64,000 bases of DNA, taken from positions 1-64,000 of the forward strand of contig JASEGB010000006.1 of assembly GCA_030018275.1 (NCBI GenBank). Reading direction: 5' to 3'. This DNA comes from Actinomycetota bacterium (lineage in GTDB: Bacteria > Actinomycetota > Aquicultoria > Subteraquimicrobiales > Subteraquimicrobiaceae). The notes under the pieces were generated by a model. It was not told where the DNA came from, searched no databases, and saw nothing but the letters and a program-made list of their open reading frames with translations. Positions 29,235-38,755 of this stretch are shown here, in pieces; position 1 is the first letter of the stretch; the number at the start of each line of letters is the position of its first letter. The translations under genes were made by a program, and so were the position numbers.

Positions 29235-29340
29235 AGTAGTGTTAATTGATGGCTTCGTTCCAAGTAGTTTGCAAATTTTGTAAACCTGGTGCGGACTTGA
29301 AACCGCGACAAGGGGTTTGGGGGAAGGATTTCTCCCAAGC

Positions 29341-29377
29341 AGTCAAGAGGGGGAGAATAAACTCTTGACTATTTTTT
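29341..29377 (+). terminator. Intrinsic terminator-like hairpin before tRNA-Arg(TCT)
   Basis: AGTCAAGAG (29341-29349) pairs with CTCTTGACT (29362-29370), followed by A and six T. The T-run touches the first base of the tRNA, so it may also be a processing signal. The stem sequence recurs at 29583-29639 and 29883. Confidence 0.55.
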
Positions 29378-29451
29378 GCCCTCGTAGCTCAACTGGATAG
29401 AGCATCGGACTTCTAATCCGAAGGTTGCCCGTTCGAGTCGGGCCGAGGGCA
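29378..29451 (+). tRNA. tRNA-Arg(TCT)
   Basis: Acceptor GCCCTCG pairs with CGAGGGC, anticodon loop CTTCTAA with TCT. CCA is not encoded. Confidence 0.97.
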
Positions 29452-29496
29452 CATAGACTGTGAACTACGAACTAATTTGCGAAGCAAATTTTTCAT

Positions 29497-29574
29497 GGTG
29501 ACCGTAGCTCAAGTGGTCAGAGCATTGGACTGTGGCTCCAAAGGTTGGGGGTTCAAGTCCCCTCGGTCACCCCA
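29497..29574 (+). tRNA. tRNA-His(GTG)
   Basis: Acceptor GTGACCG pairs with CGGTCAC. The extra G at 29497 faces discriminator C, the hallmark of tRNA-His. Anticodon loop CTGTGGC with GTG; CCA is encoded. Confidence 0.97.
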
Positions 29575-29582
29575 TTAAAAAC

Positions 29583-29639
29583 AGTCAAGAGTCGTAAGTC
29601 AGAGGTCAAAAGAGGAATGGAGTTTAATGACTCTTGACT
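29583..29639. repeat. 11-bp inverted repeat between tRNA-His and tRNA-Arg
   Basis: AGTCAAGAGTC (29583-29593) and GACTCTTGACT (29629-29639) are perfect complements. The core AGTCAAGAG is the same as in the terminator-like hairpin at 29341 and at 29883. Confidence 0.6.
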
Positions 29640-29682
29640 AGCGAACGAAGTGAGCGATTGACTCTTCACTTGATTTTGTTGT

Positions 29683-29758
29683 GCGCCTGTAGCTCAGTGG
29701 ACAGAGCGCCGGACTTCGAATCCGAAGGTCGGGGGTTCAAGTCCCTCCAGGCGCACCA
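29683..29758 (+). tRNA. tRNA-Arg(TCG)
   Basis: Acceptor GCGCCTG pairs with CAGGCGC, anticodon loop CTTCGAA with TCG, encoded ACCA. Confidence 0.97.
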
Positions 29759-29802
29759 TTCCAAAATCACTTTTGGAGATCAAATTTTTCTTAGAAAAAT
29801 TA

Positions 29803-29875
29803 GGGTCGTTAGCTCAGTTGGTAGAGCGGCGGACTCTTAATCCGTTGGTCGCAGGTTCGAGTCCTGCACGACCCA
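29803..29875 (+). tRNA. tRNA-Lys(CTT)
   Basis: Acceptor GGGTCGT pairs with ACGACCC, anticodon loop CTCTTAA with CTT. CCA is not encoded. Hairpins TCCAAAA-TCAC-TTTTGGA (29760-29777) and AATTTTTC-TTA-GAAAAATT (29783-29801) fill the spacer before it. Confidence 0.97.
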
Positions 29876-29941
29876 CAAAAACCAGTCAAGAGTGAAGAGT
29901 CAAAAGTTAACCATCAACTGCTAACCAATAACTGAATTTGG

Positions 29942-30023
<82 letters not shown>

Positions 30024-30088
30024 CATTTGCATTATAATCTTAACGAGTATTTATAACCGTGGTTCAGTCCGAAACCGCTAATAACTGA

Positions 30089-30107
30089 GCCTCGGCTTTG
30101 CCGAGGC
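30089..30107. repeat. Perfect 8-bp hairpin upstream of tig
   Basis: GCCTCGGC, TTT, GCCGAGGC. No T-run follows. Same architecture, a perfect stem with a 3-base loop, as those between the tRNAs. Confidence 0.6.
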
Positions 30108-30132
30108 ACTTAATTATAAGGAGAAGATATTT

Positions 30133-31479
30133 TTGAAGACAACGGTCGAGGAACTCGAAAAGAACAAAGTCTTATTAAAGGTAGAAGTCCCCGCGGGCGA
30201 CGTGGATCAAGCCATAAAGAAGGCATATAAGAGCATATCCAACAAAGTGAGCATTCCGGGGTTTCGAAAGGGAAGGATCCCAAGGAAGATCATCGATGCT
30301 CGGATCGGGAAGGAATCGGTATTGCAGGAGGTGCTCAGTGAGATGCTCCCGGTCTACTATTTGCAGGCGGTTGAAAAGAGTGGGATAAAACCCATCGATA
30401 AACCGGAAATCGAAGTTGTCCGGTTAGAGGAGGGTCAACCCCTTTTATTCAATGCCAAGGTGCAGGTCAAGCCAAAGGTTAAGTTGGGTAAATATAAGGG
30501 TGTAAAGGTAAAAATGCCCTCCATCGAGGTCTCCGATAAGGAGATTAATGGCCATATAGAGCTGTTAAAGGATAGATTCGCCCAGCTTGAGCCAGTGACG
30601 AGGAATCTCCACAAGGATGACTTTGCTTTGATTGACTTTGAGGGCTTTGTGGATGGCAAGCCCTTTGAAGGAGGTTCGGCCAACGATTACCTACTCCAGG
30701 TCGGTTCAGGCACTTTCGCCCCTGGTTTCGAGGACAAACTCATTGGGGCTCGTAGGGGGGAAATAAGGGAAATCTTCATCGATATGCCCCAAGAGCACCC
30801 CATCGCCGAAATTGCGGGGAAAAAGGTAAAATTCAAAGTTTTTGTAAAGGAGATAAAGCAAAAGAAACTTCCCAAAGTGAATGATGAATTCGCCAAGGAG
30901 GTTGGCGAATTCGAAACCTTGAAGGAGCTTAAAGATGATGTTAGGGGGAGGTTGGAGGAGGCAAAGCGGGCCCAAGACCAGTACGCTCTCCGTGGCAAGG
31001 TTCTTGAAGCTGTTTCAGAAGGTGCTGAAGTGGAAATTCCCGAGATAATGGCGGAGCGTAGGGTAAATGAGATGATAAGCGAATTTTCCTTTAATCTCAA
31101 AAGCAGGGGGCTCGATTTGAATGATTATTTGAAGACCACCAATACCAACATGGAAAGTTTAAGGGGGCGTTTTAAAAAGGATGCCTTAAGAACCTTAAAA
31201 AATGAGCTCGTCTTGGGGGCTATCGGAGAGAAAGAAGGACTTGAAGTTAAAGAGGAAGAAGTTGATAATGAAATTGAGAAGTTAGCCCAAAGGATGAATG
31301 TGGAAGCGAGTGAGGTCAAAAAGCGGTTAGAGGAGAGAGGGAATTTGGAACTTTTAAGAGAAGATATCCTATTGCGGAAGACCTTAGATTGGCTGGTCAA
31401 TCAAGCTGAGATCAAGAGGGAAAGGAAGGGAAAGAAAAATGACCAACCTGTTAATCCCAATAGTGGTGGAGCAGACTAA
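30133..31479 (+). CDS. tig: Trigger factor
   Basis: Ribosome-bound chaperone and peptidyl-prolyl isomerase. The ribosome-docking loop [12 protein letters not shown] is at residues 39-50, the FKBP-type domain around 155-240, and a long helical C-terminal chaperone arm to 448. TTG start after AAGGAGAAG. The 3' end overlaps clpP by 41 bases, giving the classic tig-clpP-clpX order. Confidence 0.97.
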   Translation: MKTTVEELEKNKVLLKVEVPAGDVDQAIKKAYKSISNKVSIPGFRKGRIPRKIIDARIGKESVLQEVLSEMLPVYYLQAVEKSGIKPIDKPEIEVVRLEEGQPLLFNAKVQVKPKVKLGKYKGVKVKMPSIEVSDKEINGHIELLKDRFAQLEPVTRNLHKDDFALIDFEGFVDGKPFEGGSANDYLLQVGSGTFAPGFEDKLIGARRGEIREIFIDMPQEHPIAEIAGKKVKFKVFVKEIKQKKLPKVNDEFAKEVGEFETLKELKDDVRGRLEEAKRAQDQYALRGKVLEAVSEGAEVEIPEIMAERRVNEMISEFSFNLKSRGLDLNDYLKTTNTNMESLRGRFKKDALRTLKNELVLGAIGEKEGLEVKEEEVDNEIEKLAQRMNVEASEVKKRLEERGNLELLREDILLRKTLDWLVNQAEIKRERKGKKNDQPVNPNSGGAD

Positions 31480-32035
31480 TAGAGGAGAAAGGTCGTTTGA
31501 TATCTATTCAAGATTGCTCAATGAGCGCATAATATTTTTGGGTAATGAGATAAATGATCAAGTGGCCAACGTGGTCATAGCCCAGATGCTTCATCTAGAA
31601 TCGGATGATCCGGAGAAGGACATTCATCTGTACATCAATAGCTCAGGGGGACTCATCACTTCAACCTTAGCCATCTATGATACCATGCAATATATAAGAC
31701 CCTCTATCTCAACGATCTGCATAGGTCAAGCCGCGAGTGCTGCTGCTGTCCTTTTGGCGGCTGGAACAAAGGGAAAGAGATTCGCTCTGCCCAATGCACG
31801 AATATTAATTCATCAACCTCACGGTGCAGTTACTGGACAGGCAGTTGATGTCGACATTCAGGCCAGAGAAATGTTGCGCCTACGTCAGCTGCTCAATGAG
31901 ATTTTGGCCAAACATACGCGGCAGCCTCTTGAGAAAATCCAAAAGGATACCGACAGAGATTTCATCATGACCGCCGAACAGGCCAAAGAATATGGGATGA
32001 TCGATGAGGTTGTCGTTCAAAGGAAGAAAGCATAG
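31439..32035 (+). CDS. clpP: ATP-dependent Clp protease proteolytic subunit
   Basis: Serine protease barrel. The catalytic triad is Ser100 ([11 protein letters not shown]), His125 (ILIHQP) and Asp174 ([12 protein letters not shown]), with family spacing. The usual Met-Gly after the catalytic serine is Ala-Ala here. 198 residues. It overlaps tig by 41 bases and precedes clpX by 11 bases. Confidence 0.97.
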   Translation: MTNLLIPIVVEQTNRGERSFDIYSRLLNERIIFLGNEINDQVANVVIAQMLHLESDDPEKDIHLYINSSGGLITSTLAIYDTMQYIRPSISTICIGQAASAAAVLLAAGTKGKRFALPNARILIHQPHGAVTGQAVDVDIQAREMLRLRQLLNEILAKHTRQPLEKIQKDTDRDFIMTAEQAKEYGMIDEVVVQRKKA

Positions 32036-32046
32036 GAGGTGCGATC

Positions 32047-33312
32047 GTGGCAAAATTCGGCGATATGGATCATTTGAAGTGTTCCTTTTGCGGCAAGAGC
32101 CAGCGACAGGTGAGGAAACTCATTGCTGGTCCTGGTGTTTATATCTGTGATGAGTGCATAGATCTGTGCAATGAAATCATCGAGGAGGAAGTGGAGCGAG
32201 AGACCGAGTTCAAATTCGAACATCTCCCAAAGCCCAAAGAGATATATAATGCGCTCAATGAATATGTGATCGGCCAGGATATGGCCAAAAAAATTCTCTC
32301 TGTTGCCGTATACAATCACTATAAGAGGATTCAGGCGGAGCCGCAAGGCGAAAAGGAGGTGGAGCTTCAAAAGAGCAACGTTCTTCTCCTGGGTCCCACT
32401 GGGTGTGGTAAGACTTTGCTCGCTCAAACCCTGGCCAAGATACTGAATGTACCCTTCGCCATTGCTGATGCCACAACCCTCACCGAGGCGGGATACGTCG
32501 GTGAGGATGTCGAGAATATTCTGCTCAGGTTGATTCAGGCAGCTGACTACGATGTGAGAAGGGCAGAAACGGGCATAGTCTATATCGACGAAATAGATAA
32601 GATAGCTCGCAAGTCTGAAAGTCCCTCTATCACCAGGGATGTTTCCGGGGAAGGCGTCCAACAGGCTTTGCTCAAGATACTGGAGGGCACCGAGGCGAAT
32701 GTGCCTCCCCATGGGGGGCGCAAGCACCCGCATCAAGAGTTCATACAGATAAACACGGCGAATATTTTGTTCATCTGTGGGGGAGCCTTCAACGGTCTTG
32801 AAAAGATAATAGAGGCTCGCATCGGAAAGAAGGAAATCGGGTTCGGTGCCGATGTTAGGAAGCGTGAGGAAAAGGAGATCGGAGAGATCTTATCCCAGGT
32901 GCTTCCCGAGGATCTCATAAAGTACGGCCTCATTCCGGAATTCGTGGGAAGGCTTCCCGTGGTCTGCGCGGTTCACAATCTTGCCAAGGAAGACCTGGTA
33001 AAAATCTTGACTGAACCCAGAAATGCTCTGGTTAAACAGTACAGGAGATTCTTCGAGTATGATGGAGTGGAGCTCGTCTTCACCGAAGATGCTTTGTATG
33101 CCATCGCTGAGAGAGCTCTCAAGAGAGCCAGTGGGGCAAGGGGTCTAAGGTCCATACTTGAAGGCACCCTGCTCAATGTGATGTACGAATTACCCTCTAA
33201 ACCCAACGTTACCAAATGTATGATCACTAGGGAAACCATTGAGAAGAACCTGGAACCCACCTTGGTGACTGAAAGCGCGGAATTCTCCTCGGATGAGGGG
33301 ATTCTGGCTTAG
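32047..33312 (+). CDS. clpX: ATP-dependent Clp protease ATP-binding subunit ClpX
   Basis: Unfoldase partner of ClpP. An N-terminal zinc domain has CSFC (residues 12-15) and CDEC (34-37), then Walker A GPTGCGKT, Walker [12 protein letters not shown], the IGF-like ClpP-binding loop IGFGAD and the C-terminal AAA+ lid. 421 residues. GTG start after AGGAGGT. Confidence 0.98.
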   Translation: MAKFGDMDHLKCSFCGKSQRQVRKLIAGPGVYICDECIDLCNEIIEEEVERETEFKFEHLPKPKEIYNALNEYVIGQDMAKKILSVAVYNHYKRIQAEPQGEKEVELQKSNVLLLGPTGCGKTLLAQTLAKILNVPFAIADATTLTEAGYVGEDVENILLRLIQAADYDVRRAETGIVYIDEIDKIARKSESPSITRDVSGEGVQQALLKILEGTEANVPPHGGRKHPHQEFIQINTANILFICGGAFNGLEKIIEARIGKKEIGFGADVRKREEKEIGEILSQVLPEDLIKYGLIPEFVGRLPVVCAVHNLAKEDLVKILTEPRNALVKQYRRFFEYDGVELVFTEDALYAIAERALKRASGARGLRSILEGTLLNVMYELPSKPNVTKCMITRETIEKNLEPTLVTESAEFSSDEGILA

Positions 33313-33320
33313 TCAATGAC

Positions 33321-33351
33321 AAAAGCCCGATATCGGGGCTTTTGTTTTTTT
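33321..33351 (+). terminator. Rho-independent terminator after clpX
   Basis: AAAAGCCC and GGGCTTTT form a stem with a short GATATC-type loop, followed by a G and seven T. It closes the tig-clpP-clpX transcript. Confidence 0.85.
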
Positions 33352-33497
33352 GACGGGTAAAAATCTCGGCAAAGCGTCATGAATCACGGATAAATTAAGA
33401 TTCAGCTGGTAATATATGGTTTTTAACTTTGTCCCTTCACCTTCACCCAGTCCATCCTCATTAAAGAATTAGCAATTTAATCCCGATATTAAAGATA

Positions 33498-33746
33498 GTG
33501 TCAGAAATGGGCAAAAAAGGTAAGGCCAAAAAGGACAGGGAGCTAGTTTGTATATTTTTAGGACTGGAATTATATGCTAGCCCAGAGAAGGCAATTCTTC
33601 TAAAATCCGATATCCTTGACCTCATTTTTTCCCATTTTAAGAACTCATCCCTCGTTGGCATCAGGGAGTATCCCCCGGTAGAACTCACTCCGACCTTCAC
33701 AAAATGGCTCCGTGAGATGGACGCTCTCCTTAAGCGAAGACGATAA
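33498..33746 (+). CDS. Small hypothetical protein
   Basis: 82 residues, basic N-terminus (GKKGKAKKDREL) then a helical body (ILDLIFSHFKNSSLVGIREYPP). No family recognised. GTG 33498 and ATG 33507 are both possible. A shadow frame on the other strand is equally long, so expression is not certain. 33352-33497 holds no other signal. Confidence 0.5.
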   Translation: MSEMGKKGKAKKDRELVCIFLGLELYASPEKAILLKSDILDLIFSHFKNSSLVGIREYPPVELTPTFTKWLREMDALLKRRR

Positions 33747-33830
33747 ATTCATTTTCTCTCGCGAAAATTTAAGCAAAATTTAATATAATAAGCAAGGCTT
33801 CTCAAAATGCTTCTCGAAAGGGGTAAAGCC

Positions 33831-35507
33831 GTGAACATATTGGGCATAAATTGCTTTTCTCATGATACATCGGCTTGTCTCCTGGTGGATGGCGAAGTCA
33901 TCGCCTTTGCTGAGGAGGAAAGATTCAACAAGGAGAAGCACACAAGAGCTTTTCCCTATAATGCTATTGATTTTTGTTTAAGCGAGGGAAATACCAGCAT
34001 CAATGATCTTGACTACGTTGGCTTCCCTTTCAAGCCTGGGCTGGACTATTGGCGGGGCTTCATCGATTTTCTGAAGGGCATTCCCCTTTCCTCACGGAGA
34101 TTTGCGGGACAGACCTACTTCGATTATTCCCTCATAAAAAAGGTCGTCGATTTCAAAAAGAGATATGGCTACAGGAATAAGATCCTCTTCGTGGGGCATC
34201 ACGAGGCTCACGCCGCAAGCAGTTTCTATGTCTCTCCCTTTGATAAGGCGGCTATCCTGTCCATCGACAGGGGAGGCGATTACCTCTCCACATTGCTTGC
34301 CCGTGGGGAAGGAAACCGAACCGAAGTCCTCAAGCGAATAAAAAATCCCCATTCGCTTGGCTCTCTATACACAGTGGTCACGGCATACCTCGGGTTTAAA
34401 CCCAATAGTGATGAGGGGAAGGTCATGGGTCTGGCCCCCTATGGTAGACCAACCTATCTTCAAAATTTCCGAGAAATCGTAAGGCTGAATGAGGGTGGCG
34501 AATTCAAGATAGATTTGAGCTATTTCACTTATCACATACTCGGGGGCTATGGAGTCTCCCCGAAATTCCTTAAGCTCTTTGGGCAGGCTCGAGAGCCGGA
34601 GAGCGAGATTCACGAAAGGCACGAGGATATAGCCTGGGCTCTTCAGAAGGTGACGGAAGAAGCAGCTCTTCACCTGGCGAACCATCTCCATTCAATCACC
34701 GGTGAAAAAAATTTGTGCGTAGCCGGTGGCGTGGGATTAAATAGCGTCATGAATGCAGCTTTCCTAAGGGAGAGTCCTTTTGAGCATATCTTCATCCAAC
34801 CAGCGGCAAACGATGCGGGAACATCCCTGGGTTGTGCCCTGTATATATGGCACATGCTACTGGGAAGGGAGAGAAATTACGCGATGGAACACGCTTATTA
34901 TGGTCCCGAATTTTCCAACGATGAGATCGAAAGGACTTTGGAAAATCACGGGGTGCCCTATAGTTATGTTGAAAATCCAGCTAAGGCCGGCGCAGAACTC
35001 GTGGCCCGGGGCAAAATTGTGGGTTGGTTCCAGGGAAGGATGGAGGTTGGACCGAGGGCTTTGGGCAACCGGAGTATCCTCGCCGACCCCCGCGATCCAA
35101 ATATGAAGGATATTCTAAATAGAAAGGTAAAGCACAGGGAAAGTTTTCGCCCGTTTGCCCCTTCTGTGCTGGAAGAATACGCCGAGGATTATTTCGACGA
35201 TTACTATCCCTCCCCCTTTATGCTCTTAGTCTTGCCCATCAAGGGGGATAGAAAGGGAATGATTCCCGCTGTGTGTCACGTGGATGGGACGGGTAGACTC
35301 CAAACGGTCACCGGTGAAGAAAATCCACTTTATTGGGAGCTGATCAATGAGTTTAAAAAGATCACGGGCATCCCCTTGGTTGTAAATACCTCTTTTAATG
35401 TGAGGGGACAACCCATCGTTATGTCACCCCAGGACGCCTTGGAGTGTTACCTTTCCACGCAGCTGGATTGCTTGATTATGGGGAACTACCTTTTAGAGAA
35501 GGATTAA
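33831..35507 (+). CDS. Carbamoyltransferase, NodU/CmcH family
   Basis: Transfers a carbamoyl group from carbamoyl phosphate via carbamoyl-AMP to a hydroxyl, usually on a sugar or antibiotic. The N-terminal Kae1-like domain starts NILGINCFSHDTSACLLVDG and has GHHEAHAASSF and the CVAGGVGLNSVMN block. The C-terminal domain has GRMEVGPRALGNRSILADPR and NTSFNVRGQP. I start at GTG 33831, after AAAGGGG; ATG 33807 is upstream in frame. 558 residues. No glycosyltransferase or biosynthetic cluster is nearby, so the substrate is unknown. Confidence 0.93.
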   Translation: MNILGINCFSHDTSACLLVDGEVIAFAEEERFNKEKHTRAFPYNAIDFCLSEGNTSINDLDYVGFPFKPGLDYWRGFIDFLKGIPLSSRRFAGQTYFDYSLIKKVVDFKKRYGYRNKILFVGHHEAHAASSFYVSPFDKAAILSIDRGGDYLSTLLARGEGNRTEVLKRIKNPHSLGSLYTVVTAYLGFKPNSDEGKVMGLAPYGRPTYLQNFREIVRLNEGGEFKIDLSYFTYHILGGYGVSPKFLKLFGQAREPESEIHERHEDIAWALQKVTEEAALHLANHLHSITGEKNLCVAGGVGLNSVMNAAFLRESPFEHIFIQPAANDAGTSLGCALYIWHMLLGRERNYAMEHAYYGPEFSNDEIERTLENHGVPYSYVENPAKAGAELVARGKIVGWFQGRMEVGPRALGNRSILADPRDPNMKDILNRKVKHRESFRPFAPSVLEEYAEDYFDDYYPSPFMLLVLPIKGDRKGMIPAVCHVDGTGRLQTVTGEENPLYWELINEFKKITGIPLVVNTSFNVRGQPIVMSPQDALECYLSTQLDCLIMGNYLLEKD

Positions 35508-35671
35508 GATTTTATTTGACGCAGGTGGCATTCTCCGCATTGAGTTTGATTTGCGGAGTGGTGTGGGTAATAAAATAGATTAGCCTTCCTCATATAATAA
35601 AACCATTGGCAGAAGAGGATCAGTATTATGAGGATGAATATGGCCACAAAATTTGTCTTTCTTTCCCCCAT
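35504..35671 (-). CDS. 55-residue membrane microprotein with a CxxCH heme motif
   Basis: The frame reads MGERKTNFVAIFILIILILF, then CQWFYYMRKANLFYYPHHS and ANQTQCGECHLRQIKS, then stop. Residues 8-24 form one membrane helix, and CGECH at 45-49 is a c-type heme attachment motif preceded by HH. AAGGTGGG lies just upstream of the ATG. The stop codon overlaps the convergent carbamoyltransferase by 4 bases. It could be a tiny membrane-anchored monoheme cytochrome or the surviving N-terminus of a NapC/NrfH-like or multiheme gene. No more heme motifs follow. It is too short to be certain. Confidence 0.5.
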   Translation of the reverse strand: MGERKTNFVAIFILIILILFCQWFYYMRKANLFYYPHHSANQTQCGECHLRQIKS

Positions 35672-35727
35672 GGAACCCACCTTTTTCTTCGATATATCCT
35701 ACCATCTACTTCCCAGTAGGTCAAAGA

Positions 35728-35763
35728 TAATTCAAAATGTAAAGATCAAAAATCAAAATTGCA
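35728..35763. repeat. AT-rich dispersed repeat copy (inverted)
   Basis: On the minus strand this stretch matches the 35-bp word shared by 48608-48642 and 56545-56579 with about three differences. Between it and valS (35764-36034) I see no gene and no T-box: the conserved GGTGG-type T-box sequence is absent. Confidence 0.6.
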
Positions 35764-36034
35764 GATTAAAATCCAAAAATCATTTATAAGCCCGAAGCCT
35801 CTTGTCCGAAGTCAAAAGATTATAGGACCTTTTAGAAAAATTCAGTAATTTATGACCTGGATGTTGGACTTGGAGAAGAGAGCTTTTTGCTTGCAAAGGT
35901 AACCAAAGACTGTAAAATATTTCTATAGGCTCATAACCATATAAAACAAAACTCAAGCGGCTAAATCCTGAAATGTGAACTGAGCTACCGAGTTCCTGAG
36001 CCCCAGAGCTTAAATTTGAGGAAAAGGTGAGAAA

Positions 36035-38704
36035 TTGAAGAGAGAAATTTCTCCCGCATACAATCCGAAAGATGTGGAAGACAAATGGTATTCCCACTGG
36101 TTTTCCAAGGGATATTTTCACGCTCCAATTGATAGGAGCAGAGAGCCCTTTACCATCGTCATTCCTCCTCCCAACATCACGGGCTCACTGCACATGGGAC
36201 ATGCTTTGAATAATATCCTCCAAGATATCATCGTTCGAAAGAAGCGCATGGAGGGCTGTGTTACCCTATGGCTTCCTGGGACGGACCACGCGGGCATAGC
36301 TACTCAAAATGTGGTGGAGCAGGAACTGGCCAGGGAAGGCCTTACTCGCCGGGACTTAGGGCGTGAGAAATTTCTGGAGAAGGTTTGGGAGTGGAAGGAA
36401 AAATATGGCAGTACCATTATAAATCAGTTGAAGCGCCTGGGTTGCTCCTGCGACTGGGACCGGGAAAGATTCACCATGGATGAGGGCTACTCACGGGCGG
36501 TTAAAACCGTCTTCGTCGGGCTATTCAAGGAAGGTTTGATCTATAGGGGAAATTACATCATAAATTGGTGTCCCAGATGTTACACCGCTCTTTCCGATCT
36601 TGAGGTGGATCACGAGGAGAGAGAAGGGAGCCTGTGGTATATAAAATATCCCTTTGAGGATTCCCAGGAGTATTTGACCATAGCTACAACTCGCCCGGAG
36701 ACATTATTGGGCGATACCGCCGTAGCCGTCCACCCCAATGACGAAAGATATCAAAAATACGTGGGAAAGACTTTAATCCTTCCGTTCTTAAGAAGAAAGA
36801 TTTCCATAATAGCCGATGAATACGTCGATCCGGAATTTGGAACGGGAGCGGTTAAGGTCACCCCAGCCCACGACCCCAATGACTTTGAAATAGGTCAACG
36901 CCACAAGCTACCACAGGTGGTTGTCCTCACACCCGATGCTAAGATTAATGAAAATGGTGGACCTTATAACGGGATGGATAGATACGAATGCCGTGAGGCG
37001 ATCCTCAAGGATTTGGAGAGGGAAGGATTGCTGGAGAAAGTGGAGCCTCATCTCCACGCCGTGGGCCACTGTTATCGCTGTGAAACCGTCGTGGAACCCT
37101 ATCTTTCCGAGCAATGGTTCATTAAGATGAAGCCACTGGCTGAATCGGCCATTAAGGCCGTGAAGGAGGGTAAGGTTAAATTCACCCCAAAGCGCTGGGA
37201 GAAAGTTTATTTTGACTGGATGTATAACATAAAGGATTGGTGCATTTCCAGGCAAATTTGGTGGGGCCACCAGATTCCGGTGTGGTATTGTGACCGGTGT
37301 GGTGAAATCATCGTGGAGATGGAGGAACCCACCTCCTGCACTAAGTGTGGGAACTTAAGCTTAAGACAGGACACGGATGTTTTGGATACCTGGTTCAGTT
37401 CAGCCCTATGGCCCTTCGCCGTCTTCGGTTGGCCTGAAAAAACCGAGGATTTAAGCTATTTTTATCCCACCTCTCTCCTTTCCACGGGATTTGACATCAT
37501 TTACTTCTGGGTAGCGCGGATGATCATAATGGGTCTACACTTCATGCATGACGTCCCCTTCAGGGAGGTTTATATCCATGCCCTCATCCGAGATGCTTTA
37601 GGTCGGAAGATGAGCAAATCCCTGGGCAACGTGATAGATCCCATCGATATGATCGGGAAATATGGTACTGATGCCTTGCGGTTCACCCTAGCCGCTCTGG
37701 CTACCCCGGGCAGAGACATCTTCCTTTCGGAGGAGAAAATCGAGGGCAATAGAAATTTTGTCAACAAGATATGGAATGCTTCGAGATTCGTTCTCATGAA
37801 TTTGGAGGGATACTCTCCAGAAGAAGCGCAATCCCAAGAGCTCGAATATACCCTGGCGGATAGGTGGATCCTGAGTAGATATACGAGGACGGTTTCCCTG
37901 GTCGAGGAAAATATGAACTCCTACAACTTTAGTGAGGCCTGTAGAATCCTGTACGATTTCTTCTGGGGCGAATTCTGCGATTGGTATATAGAGCTCACCA
38001 AACCCCGCCTTTACCCAACGAGCGACGAGCAACGAGCGACGAGCGGCTTGGAAAGGTTGACCGCTCAGCATGTATTGCTATGGGTTTTGGGGGGAACCCT
38101 CCGACTATTGCATCCATTCATGCCCTTTGTGACCGAGGAGATCTGGCAAAGACTCCCTGCCCTCCCTACCAGGAAGAGCATTGTGATTGCCCCTTGGCCC
38201 AAATCCGATCCCTCCCTAATCGACGCCACGCCCGAGAGGGAAATGGGGATTCTCAAGGATGTGACGGTGGCGATCCGCTCCATCAGGTCAACTTTCAGAC
38301 TCCATCCACGTGGGAAAATCCATGTTTTCCTCAAACCCCCCTCCCAAGATGTTCTGGAGATTCTTCAAGCCAACTCCAATTATATTTCCCAATTAGCAGG
38401 TGTTTCAGAGCTCACCATGGATAGAGAAATCTCAAGACCCGAACATTCCGCAGCGGCAGTTGAGCATGGGATAGAGATATTCATTCCCCTCGCTGGGCTG
38501 ATCGACATAGAGAAAGAGCGCTCAAGATTGGGAAAGAAATTAATGGATGTCAAGAAGGAATTACAAGGGGTGGAAAGGAAACTCTCAAGGAAGAAGTTTC
38601 TGGAAAAGGCCTCTCCTGAAGTGGTTGAGAAAGAGAAACGAAAATTTGCCGCCCTCGTGGATAAGAAGAAAAAGCTCGAACTCCAATTAAAGCAAATTGG
38701 GTAA
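36035..38704 (+). CDS. valS: Valyl-tRNA synthetase
   Basis: Class I synthetase of 889 residues. The HIGH motif is GSLHMGHAL (about 50-58), the editing domain has TTRPETLLGD, the KMSKS motif is RKMSKSLGN, and a coiled-coil arm closes the C-terminus (about 825-889). Start TTG 36035. In the anticodon-binding domain the segment YPTSDEQRATSGLERL is encoded by a 14-bp perfect tandem repeat and looks inserted, where homologues have a short variable loop. Confidence 0.98.
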   Translation: MKREISPAYNPKDVEDKWYSHWFSKGYFHAPIDRSREPFTIVIPPPNITGSLHMGHALNNILQDIIVRKKRMEGCVTLWLPGTDHAGIATQNVVEQELAREGLTRRDLGREKFLEKVWEWKEKYGSTIINQLKRLGCSCDWDRERFTMDEGYSRAVKTVFVGLFKEGLIYRGNYIINWCPRCYTALSDLEVDHEEREGSLWYIKYPFEDSQEYLTIATTRPETLLGDTAVAVHPNDERYQKYVGKTLILPFLRRKISIIADEYVDPEFGTGAVKVTPAHDPNDFEIGQRHKLPQVVVLTPDAKINENGGPYNGMDRYECREAILKDLEREGLLEKVEPHLHAVGHCYRCETVVEPYLSEQWFIKMKPLAESAIKAVKEGKVKFTPKRWEKVYFDWMYNIKDWCISRQIWWGHQIPVWYCDRCGEIIVEMEEPTSCTKCGNLSLRQDTDVLDTWFSSALWPFAVFGWPEKTEDLSYFYPTSLLSTGFDIIYFWVARMIIMGLHFMHDVPFREVYIHALIRDALGRKMSKSLGNVIDPIDMIGKYGTDALRFTLAALATPGRDIFLSEEKIEGNRNFVNKIWNASRFVLMNLEGYSPEEAQSQELEYTLADRWILSRYTRTVSLVEENMNSYNFSEACRILYDFFWGEFCDWYIELTKPRLYPTSDEQRATSGLERLTAQHVLLWVLGGTLRLLHPFMPFVTEEIWQRLPALPTRKSIVIAPWPKSDPSLIDATPEREMGILKDVTVAIRSIRSTFRLHPRGKIHVFLKPPSQDVLEILQANSNYISQLAGVSELTMDREISRPEHSAAAVEHGIEIFIPLAGLIDIEKERSRLGKKLMDVKKELQGVERKLSRKKFLEKASPEVVEKEKRKFAALVDKKKKLELQLKQIG
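38017..38044. repeat. 14-bp tandem repeat inside valS
   Basis: AACGAGCGACGAGC occurs twice without gap. The GACGAG word also appears in the repeat-derived segment of the gene at 50252. It encodes TSDEQRATS in a surface loop of the synthetase. Confidence 0.7.
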
Positions 38705-38755
38705 TCGGTGAGACCAGGGTTGCGGGTGATGAACCAAGAAATGGTGAGGGGTGGA

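Noticed and set aside
29038-29283. Open frame running through the tRNA-Gly gene
   Set aside because: Its sequence is tRNA and hairpin DNA translated by chance.
29341-29891. CRISPR array, because of the repeated AGTCAAGAG words
   Set aside because: The words are 9-11 bp, irregularly spaced, in both orientations, and there are tRNA genes instead of spacers; no cas genes are present.
35764-36034. T-box leader for valS
   Set aside because: No specifier-loop context, no conserved T-box sequence and no terminator/antiterminator pair could be found.
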